This document shows positions 26,478 to 35,852 of a stretch of 64,000 nt of DNA, piece after piece (the stretch's first letter is position 1; each line of letters starts with the position of its first letter). A program made the translations under genes and the position numbers. Source of the stretch: Pseudomonas sp. PH1b (GTDB taxonomy: Bacteria; Pseudomonadota; Gammaproteobacteria; Pseudomonadales; Pseudomonadaceae); the NCBI RefSeq assembly GCF_000633395.1, contig NZ_AYMU01000020.1, positions 372,001 through 436,000 of the forward strand, written 5' to 3'. The notes under the pieces are model-generated. The model did not search any database, had not been told where the DNA came from, and worked only from the letters and a program-made list of their open reading frames with translations.

Positions 26478-27365
26478 TCAGCGGCGACCGCGCAGGCTGA
26501 ACCAGGCATCGACGCTGTATACCGCAAGACCCGCCCAGATGAACATGAAGGCCAGCAGGGTGCTGGACGACAGGTGCTCGCCGAACAGCAGCACTGCCTG
26601 GAGCAATACCAGGGTCGGCGCCAGGTATTGGAGGAAGCCCAGAGTGGTATAGGGCAGGTCGCGGGCGGCAGCATTGAAGCACACCAGGGGGATCAGGGTG
26701 ATCGGGCCGGCGGCCACCAGCCACCAGGCTTCGGACGAACTCCAGAATGCGGCATGGGCGCTGCTGGCCTCCGGGTGCAGCAGCAGCCAACCCAGGGCGA
26801 TGGGCACCAGCATCCAGGTTTCCACCACCAGGCCGGGCAAGGCCTTGACCGGAGCCTGTTTGCGGATCAGCCCATAGAAGCCGAAGCTCAGCGCCAGCAT
26901 CAGCGAGACCCAGGGCAGGCTACCCACTTGCCACACCTGCTGGGCCACACCGACTGCTGCCAGGATCACCGCCAGCCACTGCATGCGCCGCAGGCGTTCG
27001 CCAAGAATCAGCATGCCCAGCAGCACGTTGACCAGCGGATTGATGTAGTAACCCAGGCTGGCCTCAAGCATGCGCCCGTTGTTCACCGACCAGACGTAGG
27101 TCAGCCAGTTGGCGGCGATCAGGGTGCCGCTCAAGGCCAGGATTGCCAGGCGCTTGGGGTTGTCCCGCAGTTCGCGCCACCAGCCCGGGTGTTTCCAGAC
27201 CGTCAGCAGCAGGGCTCCGAACAGCGCCGACCAGAGCACCCGATGGACGATGATCTCCACGGCAGGCACGCTGGCGATGGCTTTGAAGTAGATCGGAAAC
27301 AGACCCCAGATGATGTAGGCGGTCAGGCCCAGGATGTACCCGCGGCGCGGGTTGGCGGCTTGCAT
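26478..27365 (-). CDS. rarD: RarD, EamA/DMT-family transporter
   Basis: 295 residues with ten predicted transmembrane helices in two EamA repeats. The family signature GYILGLTAYIIWGLFPIYFKAI is at the N-terminus, followed by HRVLWSALFGALLL and GYYINPLVNVLLGMLILGERL. RarD was named for chloramphenicol sensitivity in Pseudomonas but its natural substrate is not settled. Converges with the gcvR-like gene. Confidence 0.92.
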   Translation of the reverse strand: MQAANPRRGYILGLTAYIIWGLFPIYFKAIASVPAVEIIVHRVLWSALFGALLLTVWKHPGWWRELRDNPKRLAILALSGTLIAANWLTYVWSVNNGRMLEASLGYYINPLVNVLLGMLILGERLRRMQWLAVILAAVGVAQQVWQVGSLPWVSLMLALSFGFYGLIRKQAPVKALPGLVVETWMLVPIALGWLLLHPEASSAHAAFWSSSEAWWLVAAGPITLIPLVCFNAAARDLPYTTLGFLQYLAPTLVLLQAVLLFGEHLSSSTLLAFMFIWAGLAVYSVDAWFSLRGRR

Positions 27366-27446
27366 GCAGAGTCCTTGCTTAGGCAGCTAACAAAGACGGG
27401 ATTGTAAGGACAAATGTCTAGACCTGTCCTGACTTTCGCGCAGCCA

Positions 27447-27760
27447 GTTTCTGTGGGGGGCGGCGTGTGAGGGAGGGTGATCTTTCGGGCCTCTTCGCTG
27501 GCAAGCCAGCTCCTACGGTTGGCGCTATTGGGAGGCGGGTTTCTGTGGGGGCGGCGTGTGGGGGAGGGTGATCTTTCGGACCTCTTCGCTGGCAAGCCAG
27601 CTCCTACGGTTGGCGCTATTGGGAGGTGGGTTTCTGTGGGGGCGGCGTGTGGGGGAGGGTGATCTTTCGGGCCTCTTCGCTGGCAAGCCAGCTCCTACGG
27701 TTGGCGCTATTGGGAGGCGGGTTTCTGTAGGAGCCGGCTTGCCGGCGAAGGCGATCTCGC
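27447..27760. repeat. Tandem 91-bp REPIN cluster
   Basis: Three head-to-tail copies start at 27447, 27539 and 27630 (periods 92 and 91 bp). Each begins GTTTCTGTGGGGGCGGCGTG and ends with an inverted REP (CTTCGCTGGCAAGCCAGCTC). A fourth, different forward REP (GTAGGAGCCGGCTTGCCGGC) follows from 27728. The copies differ by only a few bases, suggesting recent tandem amplification. Not a CRISPR: there are no variable spacers. Confidence 0.85.
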
Positions 27761-27787
27761 GGGCTTCTTCGTCGCCCGCGCATGGAT

Positions 27788-28762
27788 TCAGAACAGTTTG
27801 AGCGGCTCTTCGTTGAGGGCTGCCAGTTGCTCGCGCAAGGCCAGCACCTGATCGCCCCAGTAACGTTCGCTGCCAAACCAGGAGAAGCTGCGGGGGAACG
27901 CCGGATCGTCCCAGCGCCGGGCCAGCCAGGCACTGTAGTGCATCAGGCGCAGGGCTCTGAGGGGTTCGATCAGGGCCAGTTCGCGCGGGTCGAAGTCGTG
28001 GAACTCGCTGTAGCCATCCATCAACTCGGACAGTTGGCTGAGGCATTCCTGGCGGTCGCCGGCGAGCATCATCCACAGGTCCTGTACGGCCGGCCCCATG
28101 CGGCAGTCATCCAGGTCGACGATATGGAACATTTCGTCGCGGCACATCATGTTGCCGGGGTGGCAATCGCCGTGCATGCGGATGTTCTGATGCGCGGTGG
28201 CCTGGTAGACCTCCTCCACGCGCTTGAGCAGGTCGCGGGCCACCGATTCGTAGGCCGGCAGCAGGCTCTTGGGAACGAAGTTGCCCTCCAGCAGGGTTGC
28301 CAGGGAGTCGTGGCCGAAGTTCTGCACTCCCAGGGCTTCACGATGCTCGAATGGGCGGGTGGCGCCCACAGCATGCAGGCGGCCCAGCAACTGACCGAGG
28401 CGATAGAGCTGGTCCAGGTTGCCCGGTTCGGGGGCCCGGCCGCCACGGCGGGGAAACAGGGCGAAGCGAAAGCCCGCGTGCTCGAACAGGCTGGCGCCTT
28501 CATGAATGATCGGCGCCACCACGGGCACGTCGCATTCGGCGAGTTCAAAGGTGAAGCGGTGCTCTTCGAGAATGGCGTCGTTGGTCCAGCGCTGTGGCCG
28601 GTAGAACTTGGCAATCAACGGTTCGCTTTCGTCGATGCCCACCTGATAGACGCGATTTTCGTAACTGTTGAGCGCCAGGACTCGAGCGTCGCTGAGAAAG
28701 CCGATGCTTTCCACGGCGTCGAGAACCAGGTCGGGGGTCAGTGTTTCAAACGGGTGCGACAT
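27788..28762 (-). CDS. srkA: Stress response kinase A (YihE/RdoA family)
   Basis: 324-residue Ser/Thr kinase of the aminoglycoside-phosphotransferase fold. ATP-site Lys in LIAKFYRPQRW, catalytic loop HGDCHPGNMM and metal motif IVDLDDCRMGP are present, as is the ending WFGSERYWGDQV. Start ATG at 28762 (MSHPFETLTPD). E. coli SrkA counters stress-induced death involving MazEF; a similar role here is inferred from family only. Confidence 0.92.
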   Translation of the reverse strand: MSHPFETLTPDLVLDAVESIGFLSDARVLALNSYENRVYQVGIDESEPLIAKFYRPQRWTNDAILEEHRFTFELAECDVPVVAPIIHEGASLFEHAGFRFALFPRRGGRAPEPGNLDQLYRLGQLLGRLHAVGATRPFEHREALGVQNFGHDSLATLLEGNFVPKSLLPAYESVARDLLKRVEEVYQATAHQNIRMHGDCHPGNMMCRDEMFHIVDLDDCRMGPAVQDLWMMLAGDRQECLSQLSELMDGYSEFHDFDPRELALIEPLRALRLMHYSAWLARRWDDPAFPRSFSWFGSERYWGDQVLALREQLAALNEEPLKLF

Positions 28763-28931
28763 GCTTACTCCTGCGCGCAGCAGGCTGCCGCGTCCGGCCA
28801 AGCATGGTAGCGCAGACCGGCAGGCAAAGGGGGAGGGTTTACCGGGTACGCCGAGGTTCTCGGGCAGGGCTTTTGCCAACCGGCCGGCCCCGGCATTGGA
28901 AATGCAGAAGCCGGCTTGGCGAGGATGGCGG

Positions 28932-30836
28932 TCAGGCGCCGATGATGCCCCCGTCTTCCCGGGTGATGGCCATCACCGAGGAGCGCGGCTTGCCGTTGGG
29001 CAGGTGTTCGGGGAAGGTCGAACCGCCGTTTTCCCCCGGGTGCTGGATGCCCACGAACAGGGTCTTCTGGTCCGGGGCGAAGGCGATCCCGGTGACTTCG
29101 CAACCGACCGGGCCGACCATGAAGCGGCGGATCTCGCCGCTGTCCGGGTCGGCGCAGAGCATCTGGTTGTTGCCCATGCCGGCGAAGTCGCCGCTGTTGC
29201 TGTAGTCGCCGTCGGTGAGAATCCACAGGCGCCCGGCCTTGTCGAAACCCAGGCCGTCGGGACTGTTGAACATGTTCTGCGGGTTGATGTTGGACGAGCC
29301 GCCCTTGGGCTGGCCGGCATGCACGCTGGGGTTGCCGGCGACCACGAACAGGTCCCAGGAGAAACTCATCGCCCCATGATCATCGCCGCCGGTGCGCCAG
29401 CGCAGGATCTGCCCGTAGACGTTCTTCTCCCGCGGGTTGGGGCCGCCCACCGGTTGGCCGTCTTCACCGCGCTTGGAATTGTTGGTCAGGGTGCAATAGA
29501 CCTGGCCGTCCTTGGGGCTGACCACGATCCATTCCGGACGGTCCATGCGTGTGGCTTGGACCACGCTGGCAGCCAGGCGGGCCTGGATCAGCACCTGGGC
29601 CTGGTCGGCGAACCCGCTGCTGGCGTCGATGCCGTTCTTGCCGTGGCTCAACTCGATCCACTGGCCCTGGCCCTTGGGGTGGTCCGGGTTGCTGTCGCCG
29701 GCGTCGAAGCGCGCCACATACAGGGTGCCGTGATCCAGCAGGTCGCGGTTGGCCTTGGGATTGCGGTGGTTGATCTTGTCGCGGCTGATGAACTTGTAGA
29801 TAAATTCACCACGCTCGTCGTCGCCCATGTAGACCACGGCGCGACCGTCGCGGGTTTCGGCCAGGGCGGCGTTCTCGTGCTTGAAGCGGCCCAGGGCGGT
29901 GCGCTTGACCGGGGTCGATTGCGGGTCGAACGGATCGATTTCCACCACCCAGCCGTGACGGTTGAGTTCGTTGGGGTTCTTCGCCAGGTCGAAGCGCGGG
30001 TCGTGGGGGTGCCAGTTGATCTCCTTGCTGGCAACCACTGCGCCGTAACGCTTCTGCGCGGCGTCGAACTTCTGCTCGGCGTTGCTGCTGCCGAAGCAGT
30101 CGGTGAAGTTCTCTTCGCAGGTCAGGTAGGTGCCCCAGGGGGTCTTGCCGTTAGCGCAATTCTGGAAAGTGCCGAGGACTTTCTTGCCCTTGGGATCGGC
30201 GGCGGTCTGCAGCAGTGCGTGGCCGGCGGCCGGGCCGCTCAGGCGGATCGGCGTGTTGCCGTGGATGCGCCGGTTGTAGCGCGAGCCCTGGACGAATTGC
30301 CACTGGCCGTTCTTGCGTTGCACTTCGATTACCGACACGCCTTCAGAGGCCAGGGCCTTGCGCACGTCCGCGGCGGATTGCGGCTGGCCGCCGTGGGGAT
30401 AGAGGTAGCGGTAGTTGGTGTATTCGTTGTTGATCGCCATCAGCGCACGGTGCCTGTCGTCCGGAAAGGCGAACAGGCTCATGCCGTCGTTGTTGTCGCC
30501 GAACTGCACTTCCTGAGCCTGGGCGGTGCCGTTGCCGCTCGGGTCGAAGGCCGGGCCGTTCTTTTGCAGGGGCTGGCCCCAACTGATCAGCACCGAGGAC
30601 TTGTAGCCCGGTGGCAGGGTGATGCTGTCGCTGGTGGCTGCGGCAATCCCGGCAAATCCCAGCAACTGGCTGTTACCGGCGCTGACACCGGCGGCCAGGG
30701 CGCTGCGGCTCAGCAGGCTACCGCCGAGAAACAGGGCGGCGCCGCACAGGGCGCCGGCACCGATGAAGCCTCGGCGGCTGAGGCCGACCATCTGTTCCAG
30801 GTCGGTGGGTTGGTCTTCTTCTAGTAACAGGCTCAT
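28932..30836 (-). CDS. phoX: PhoX-family phosphatase (DUF839), Tat-secreted
   Basis: 634 residues. A Tat signal lies at about 30-55 (LSRRGFIGAG followed by a hydrophobic stretch), as expected for a cofactor-containing enzyme folded in the cytoplasm. Conserved PhoX blocks include WGTYLTCEENFTDCFG, VVEIDPFDPQSTPVKRTALGRFKHENAA, YMGDDERGEFIYKFIS and DGLGFDKAGRLWILTDGD. PhoX is a calcium/iron phosphomonoesterase induced by phosphate starvation, but I could not find a convincing Pho box upstream. Start ATG at 30836. Confidence 0.9.
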   Translation of the reverse strand: MSLLLEEDQPTDLEQMVGLSRRGFIGAGALCGAALFLGGSLLSRSALAAGVSAGNSQLLGFAGIAAATSDSITLPPGYKSSVLISWGQPLQKNGPAFDPSGNGTAQAQEVQFGDNNDGMSLFAFPDDRHRALMAINNEYTNYRYLYPHGGQPQSAADVRKALASEGVSVIEVQRKNGQWQFVQGSRYNRRIHGNTPIRLSGPAAGHALLQTAADPKGKKVLGTFQNCANGKTPWGTYLTCEENFTDCFGSSNAEQKFDAAQKRYGAVVASKEINWHPHDPRFDLAKNPNELNRHGWVVEIDPFDPQSTPVKRTALGRFKHENAALAETRDGRAVVYMGDDERGEFIYKFISRDKINHRNPKANRDLLDHGTLYVARFDAGDSNPDHPKGQGQWIELSHGKNGIDASSGFADQAQVLIQARLAASVVQATRMDRPEWIVVSPKDGQVYCTLTNNSKRGEDGQPVGGPNPREKNVYGQILRWRTGGDDHGAMSFSWDLFVVAGNPSVHAGQPKGGSSNINPQNMFNSPDGLGFDKAGRLWILTDGDYSNSGDFAGMGNNQMLCADPDSGEIRRFMVGPVGCEVTGIAFAPDQKTLFVGIQHPGENGGSTFPEHLPNGKPRSSVMAITREDGGIIGA

Positions 30837-31067
30837 ATCAGGCTCCCTGCGGGTTTTTGCAGCCACCTTAATGAGCGCCTATGACGAATAGGTTGCAGTC
30901 AGACGTCGCCGCCGGGGCGAATGCCCTGCCTTCGCTGTGGGCGACATCAACCGCTGGCGTACTGGCCAGGCGAGCCTCGGGTGATAGTCGGCAAGCACGG
31001 CCGCGGTTGCCTGCTGACGCCCATTGCAGAGTCTTTCTGGCCGCACCAGGTACGCTGCAGGCCTTGC

Positions 31068-31832
31068 TTAGAGCGGGGTGCCGAGGAGTACGTGGGAGGG
31101 CGAGAACTGCACCTGGACCGGGTGTTTCTCGGCCAATTGCAGGGTCTTGAGTTGCAGCGGCTCGGCCAGGGCACAGAGCGTCTGGCCGTTGGGCAGGGTG
31201 ATCCGCACCTCGCAGGGACCGTCTTCGGCGTCGAGAATCTGCTCGATCGTTCCGCTGAGACAATTGTGTCCAGTTGTTACCGGGGCGCCGACTGCCTGAA
31301 CATCCAGCCAGCCGGCCTTGATCAGCGCCACCACTTCGGTACCGGGCAGCAGCTCCAGGCGCTGGGTGCTGTCGTGGGTGATCTGGGCGTTGAGCACCAG
31401 CCCCTCGGGCAACTCCAGGCTGATCAGGTCGTTGCAGCCTTGCGCTGCGATCATCCGGACCTTGCCATGCAGCTGGTTGCGGGCGCTGGTGCGCAGCATC
31501 AGGCGGCCCAGCAGATCGAGGTCGCTGGCGTCTTCCGCGGCTTCCAGCACCTGGGCCTGCAGCACCTGCAAGCGCTGATAGAGGCGCAGCACACGCTGGC
31601 CCTCGACAGAAAGCTTGGCGCCACCGCCGCCCTTGCCGCCGACACTGCGTTCCACCAGCGGGCTCTGGGCCAGGTTGTTCAATTCGTCGATGGCATCCCA
31701 GGCCGCCTTGTAGCTGAGGCCGGCACTTTTGGCCGCCCGGGTGATAGAGCCCTGTTCGGCAATGTGCTGCAACAGGGCGATACGCTGCGGGCGGCGGACG
31801 ATGTGCTGGGTCAACAGGGTGGGCAAGGACAT
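31068..31832 (-). CDS. modE: Molybdate-responsive transcriptional regulator ModE
   Basis: 254 residues: N-terminal LysR-like winged helix (RIALLQHIAEQGSITRAAKSAGLSYKAAWDAIDELNN) and two C-terminal TOBE/MOP domains (about 125-185 and 197-254) that bind molybdate. The linker has the family-typical ERSVGGKGGGGAKLS. No modABC transporter genes lie in the window, so it regulates in trans. Confidence 0.93.
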   Translation of the reverse strand: MSLPTLLTQHIVRRPQRIALLQHIAEQGSITRAAKSAGLSYKAAWDAIDELNNLAQSPLVERSVGGKGGGGAKLSVEGQRVLRLYQRLQVLQAQVLEAAEDASDLDLLGRLMLRTSARNQLHGKVRMIAAQGCNDLISLELPEGLVLNAQITHDSTQRLELLPGTEVVALIKAGWLDVQAVGAPVTTGHNCLSGTIEQILDAEDGPCEVRITLPNGQTLCALAEPLQLKTLQLAEKHPVQVQFSPSHVLLGTPL

Positions 31833-31895
31833 GGCGGGAGGCTTCGAGCACGGAAGATGGATTGGGAGTTTGCGGCTTGAGCGACGAGAGTCAAG

Positions 31896-32636
31896 TCAGG
31901 TGGAGGGACCGGGCCTTGGGGTCCGGGCCAGGCAGTACACGTCCACCCGCTGGGCTCCGGCGTCAAGCAGCAAGCGGGCCAGGGCCTGGGCAGTGGCGCC
32001 GGTGGTCAACACATCGTCCACCAGGGCCAGATGGCGGCCGGCGACAGGTGCATGAGCGGCCAGGGCGAACGCCTGGCGCAGGTTGCGATGACGGGCCCTG
32101 GCATCCAGTCCCTGTTGTGCCGGGGTGCCCTGGATACGCTTGAGCAACTGGGCATCTACCCTCAGCTGCAGTTGACTGCCGAGCCAATGGGCGAGCATGC
32201 CCGCCTGGTTGAATCCACGTTGGCGCAGGCGACGGCGGGACAGCGGTACCGGCAACAGCAGGTCCGGGCGAGGCAGGTCCTCATCGAAGCGATATTGCAG
32301 CAATTGCCCGAGAAGTTCGCTCATCAGCCGGCCATAGGGCCATTTCTCCTGATGCTTGAAACGACTGATCAGGCTGTCCATCGGGAAGTCGTAGCGCCAG
32401 GGCACTATGACCCGCTGAAAAGCCGGAGGCCGCTGCAGGCACTGGCCGCAGACCATTCCGGCTGCGGGCAGTGGCAGGGCACAGATCGAGCACTGGGCGC
32501 CGAGCCAAGGCAGGTCGTCCAGGCAGGGGCTGCACAGGGCCAGCGCCGAATCGCTGGGCTCATCGCACAGCAAACATGTTTGTATGTTTTTTGACCAGAT
32601 GTAAACCGGTCCTTTGTATTCTGGTTGACAGCGCAT
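31896..32636 (-). CDS. comF: ComF-family phosphoribosyltransferase-like protein
   Basis: 246 residues. N-terminal zinc-finger-like cysteine pairs (CLLCDEP...CSPC...CSIC...CGQC), then a PRTase domain with the PRPP loop LALVDDVLTTGATAQAL and the RGFNQAG segment. ComF is linked to DNA uptake in competent bacteria; function in Pseudomonas is not firmly known. Divergent from bioB. If the ATG at 32636 is used, the first codons overlap the BirA-type operator of the biotin operon. Confidence 0.9.
   Translation of the reverse strand: MRCQPEYKGPVYIWSKNIQTCLLCDEPSDSALALCSPCLDDLPWLGAQCSICALPLPAAGMVCGQCLQRPPAFQRVIVPWRYDFPMDSLISRFKHQEKWPYGRLMSELLGQLLQYRFDEDLPRPDLLLPVPLSRRRLRQRGFNQAGMLAHWLGSQLQLRVDAQLLKRIQGTPAQQGLDARARHRNLRQAFALAAHAPVAGRHLALVDDVLTTGATAQALARLLLDAGAQRVDVYCLARTPRPGPST
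32599..32631 (+). promoter_or_regulatory. BirA operator of the biotin operon
   Basis: Left half ATGTAAACC (32599-32607), 15-nt spacer, right half GGTTGACAG (32623-32631). The consensus is TTGTAAACC-N15-GGTTTACAA, so 15 or 16 of 18 positions fit. The right half contains a perfect -35 hexamer TTGACA (32625-32630), so biotinyl-AMP-bound BirA would block RNA polymerase. Confidence 0.85.
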
Positions 32637-32725
32637 GACGCTTCCTTAAATATGCCGAACATCCGTGTCGCGGGTGGGGCTTTCCTGCCCCCCGCCGCCT
32701 GCCCAGCATAATCAAGGAATCGCCC

Positions 32726-33781
32726 ATGAGCGCCAGCACCACCGCTACCCTGCGTCATGACTGGACTTTGGCTGAAGTCAAAGCCCTGTTCGTCCAGCCG
32801 TTCAATGACCTGCTGTTCCAGGCGCAAACGGTGCACCGCGCGCATTTCGATGCCAATCGGGTCCAGGTTTCCACCCTGCTGTCGATCAAGACCGGCGCCT
32901 GCCCGGAAGATTGCAAATATTGTCCGCAGTCCGGTCACTACAACACCGGCCTGGAGAAGGAAAAGCTCCTCGAAGTCCAGAAAGTCCTGGAAGAGGCTGC
33001 CCGGGCCAAGGCCATTGGTTCCACGCGTTTCTGCATGGGCGCTGCCTGGAAGCATCCGTCCGCCAAGGACATGCCCTACGTGCTGGAGATGGTCAAGGGC
33101 GTGAAAGCCCTGGGCCTGGAAACCTGCATGACCCTGGGGCGCCTGGATCAGGAGCAGACCGAATCCCTGGCCAGGGCTGGCCTGGATTACTACAACCACA
33201 ACCTCGACACCTCGCCGGAGTTCTACGGCAACATCATTACCACCCGTACCTACAGCGAGCGCCTGCAGACCCTGGCCTACGTGCGCGATGCCGGCATGAA
33301 AATCTGCTCCGGCGGCATTCTCGGTATGGGCGAGTCCCTCGATGACCGCGCCAACCTGCTGATCCAGCTGGCCAATCTGCCGGAGCATCCGGAGTCGGTG
33401 CCGATCAACATGCTGGTGAAGGTCGCCGGTACGCCATTGGAAAACGCCGATGACGTGGACCCGTTCGACTTCATCCGCATGCTCGCGGTGGCGCGCATCC
33501 TTATGCCACAGTCCCACGTACGGCTGTCCGCCGGCCGCGAGGCTATGAACGAGCAGATGCAGGCCCTGGCGTTCTTTGCCGGTGCCAACTCGATTTTCTA
33601 CGGCGACAAACTGCTGACCACCGCCAACCCCCAGGCCGACAAGGACATGCAGTTGTTCGCGCGATTGGGCATCGCCCCGCAAGCCCGGGAAGAACATGCC
33701 GATGAAGTGCACCAGGCGGCCATCGAACAGGCCCTGGTGGAGCAGAAAAGCAGCGAGCAGTTCTACAACGCTGCAGTCTGA
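32726..33781 (+). CDS. bioB: Biotin synthase
   Basis: 351-residue radical-SAM enzyme that inserts sulfur into dethiobiotin. The CxxxCxxC cluster motif reads CPEDCKYC; other conserved segments are YYNHNLDTSPEFYGNIITTRTY, SGGILGMGES and VRLSAGREAMNEQMQALAFFAGANSIFYGDKLLT. First gene of the biotin cluster, behind the BirA operator. A 168-bp gap separates it from bioF. Confidence 0.98.
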   Translation: MSASTTATLRHDWTLAEVKALFVQPFNDLLFQAQTVHRAHFDANRVQVSTLLSIKTGACPEDCKYCPQSGHYNTGLEKEKLLEVQKVLEEAARAKAIGSTRFCMGAAWKHPSAKDMPYVLEMVKGVKALGLETCMTLGRLDQEQTESLARAGLDYYNHNLDTSPEFYGNIITTRTYSERLQTLAYVRDAGMKICSGGILGMGESLDDRANLLIQLANLPEHPESVPINMLVKVAGTPLENADDVDPFDFIRMLAVARILMPQSHVRLSAGREAMNEQMQALAFFAGANSIFYGDKLLTTANPQADKDMQLFARLGIAPQAREEHADEVHQAAIEQALVEQKSSEQFYNAAV

Positions 33782-33949
33782 GCGGCCGCTCGCCTGTAGT
33801 CGCTGCCGTCGACTGCGACCGGTTGGACGCCGCTGTGTTGCGCCGCCTGCCGCCGCCCCGTTGGGCTGGCAAGGCTGGTGGCGCAGAGGCCCGACCTGTC
33901 GCAGTGACGGGCAGTTGCTACAGATCATTTCCTGATCATCGAGGCCTGC

Positions 33950-35128
33950 ATGTCTTTTGATCTCGCCGCGCGCCTTGCTGCCCGCCGTGCCGAACATCTC
34001 TATCGCCAGCGTCCGCTGCTTGAAAGCCCTCAGGGGCCGCAAGTGCTGGTCGATGGCCAGCCGTTGCTGGCTTTCTGCAACAACGATTACCTGGGCCTGG
34101 CCAACCACCCACAGGTGATTGAGGCCTGGCGCGCCGGTGCCAGTCGCTGGGGCGTGGGCGGTGGGGCTTCTCACCTGGTGATTGGCCATAGCGCTGCGCA
34201 TCATGCGCTGGAAGAGGCCCTGGCCGAATTCACCGGGCGTCCTCGTGCGCTGTTGTTCACCACCGGCTACATGGCCAACCTCGGTGCGGTCACCGCATTG
34301 GTGGGCCAGGGCGACACGGTGCTGGAGGATCGCCTCAACCATGCGTCGCTGCTGGATGCCGGGCTGCTTTCCGGTGCGCGCTTCAATCGCTACCTGCACA
34401 ACGACGCGGCGAGCCTGGCCAAGCGCCTGGAAAAGGCTTGCGGCAATACCCTGGTGGTCACCGACGGCGTGTTCAGCATGGATGGCGACGTTGCCGACCT
34501 GCCGGCCCTGGCCCGGGAAGCCCAGGCCAAGGGTGCCTGGCTGATGGTGGACGACGCCCATGGCTTCGGGCCTCTGGGCGCCAATGGCGGAGGATTGGTC
34601 GAGCATTTTGGCCTGGGCCTGGAGGAAGTTCCGGTGCTGGTGGGCACCCTGGGCAAGGCTTTTGGCACCGCCGGTGCGTTTGTCGCGGGCAGCGACGACC
34701 TGATCGAGAGTTTGATCCAGTTCGCCCGGCCTTACATCTACACCACCAGTCAGCCACCGGCCCAGGCTTGCGCCACCCTGAAAAGCCTGGAGTTGCTGCG
34801 CAGCGAGCACTGGCGGCGTGCGCACTTGGCGAGCCTGATCGGTCAATTCCGCCGGGGTGCCGAGCAGATTGGCCTGGAGCTGATGGACAGCTTTACCCCG
34901 ATCCAGCCCATCATGATCGGCGACAGCGCCCGGGCCGTGCGCCTGTCGCAGATGCTGCGCTCACGGGGGACCCTGGTCACGGCGATCCGTCCACCCACCG
35001 TGCCGGCCGGCAGTGCGCGGTTGCGGGTGACCCTGTCCGCGGCCCACAGCGAAGCTCAGGTCCAGCTATTGTTAAACGCGTTGGCAGAGTGTTTCAGTGA
35101 ACTGCAAGCGGGGCCGAGCCATGCGTGA
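33950..35128 (+). CDS. bioF: 8-amino-7-oxononanoate synthase
   Basis: 392-residue PLP enzyme condensing pimeloyl-ACP with alanine. Conserved FCNNDYLGLANHP, GGGASHLVIGHSAAHHALE, DDAHGFGPLGANGGG and the PLP lysine in VGTLGKAFGTAGAF are present. The stop overlaps the bioH start by 8 bp, so translation is probably coupled. Confidence 0.97.
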   Translation: MSFDLAARLAARRAEHLYRQRPLLESPQGPQVLVDGQPLLAFCNNDYLGLANHPQVIEAWRAGASRWGVGGGASHLVIGHSAAHHALEEALAEFTGRPRALLFTTGYMANLGAVTALVGQGDTVLEDRLNHASLLDAGLLSGARFNRYLHNDAASLAKRLEKACGNTLVVTDGVFSMDGDVADLPALAREAQAKGAWLMVDDAHGFGPLGANGGGLVEHFGLGLEEVPVLVGTLGKAFGTAGAFVAGSDDLIESLIQFARPYIYTTSQPPAQACATLKSLELLRSEHWRRAHLASLIGQFRRGAEQIGLELMDSFTPIQPIMIGDSARAVRLSQMLRSRGTLVTAIRPPTVPAGSARLRVTLSAAHSEAQVQLLLNALAECFSELQAGPSHA

Positions 35129-35852
35129 TCGACTGATTCTGTTGCCTGGCTGGGGGCTGGGGGTGTCACCTCTGGAGCCCTTGGCCGCAGCGTTGCAAGG
35201 CCTGGACGAGCATTTGCGGGTAGAGATCGAGCCGCTGCCGGAGCTGGCGTCCAGCGATCCGCAGGAGTGGCTGGATGAGCTCGACGCAGCCTTGCCGGAC
35301 AACGCCTGGCTCGGCGGCTGGTCCCTCGGAGGCATGCTTGCCTCGGAGCTGGCGGCGCGGCGCGGCGAGCGTTGCTGCGGCTTGCTGACCTTGGCCAGCA
35401 ACCCCAGCTTTGTCGCCCACGAGCACTGGTCCAGTGCCATGTCTGCGGACATCTTCGACGGCTTCCTGGCCGGTTGCGCTGCCGATCCTCGCACGACCCT
35501 CAAGCGTTTTTCCCTGCTCTGTGCCCAGGGCGCCGCCGACCCGCGGGGCCTGTCGCGACTCTTGCTGGGTGGGGCTCCGGTCACCTCGCCGGCGGTGCTG
35601 ATGGCGGGCTTGGAGTTGCTCGCGCAACTGGACACGCGGGACGCCCTGCAAGGGTTTCGCGGACCGCAGTTGCATCTGTTCGCCGGGCTGGATGGCTTGG
35701 TTCCTGCCGAAGCCGCGGGTGAATTGCTGGCATTGCTGCCGGATATAGAAGTTGGTCTGATTGAACAGGCCAGCCACGGGTTTCTTCTGGAGGACCCCCA
35801 CGGAGTGGCGGGGGCGATCCAGGTTTTCTTGCATGAGTCTGGTGATGACTGA
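35121..35852 (+). CDS. bioH: Pimeloyl-ACP methyl ester esterase
   Basis: 243-residue alpha/beta hydrolase that removes the methyl ester at the end of pimelate synthesis. Nucleophile elbow GWSLGGM, acidic residue in FAGLDGLVP and His in QASHGFLLEDP complete the triad. Start at 35121 (MRDRLILLPGWGLG) inside the bioF end. Confidence 0.94.
   Translation: MRDRLILLPGWGLGVSPLEPLAAALQGLDEHLRVEIEPLPELASSDPQEWLDELDAALPDNAWLGGWSLGGMLASELAARRGERCCGLLTLASNPSFVAHEHWSSAMSADIFDGFLAGCAADPRTTLKRFSLLCAQGAADPRGLSRLLLGGAPVTSPAVLMAGLELLAQLDTRDALQGFRGPQLHLFAGLDGLVPAEAAGELLALLPDIEVGLIEQASHGFLLEDPHGVAGAIQVFLHESGDD

Noticed and set aside
27447..27760. CRISPR-like regular repeats
   Set aside because: The whole 91-bp unit is repeated, including what would be the spacers, and the units contain REP palindromes. 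No cas genes.
28668..30824. 718-codon frame antisense to phoX
   Set aside because: Shadow; the minus-strand frame carries a Tat signal and all PhoX motifs.
30837..31067. Pho box upstream of phoX
   Set aside because: Only poor half-matches (e.g. TCGTCAT) without a second copy at 11-bp spacing; not called.
32405..34846. 813-codon minus-strand frame across bioB and bioF
   Set aside because: Spans two well-identified plus-strand genes and their spacer; composition is shadow-like.
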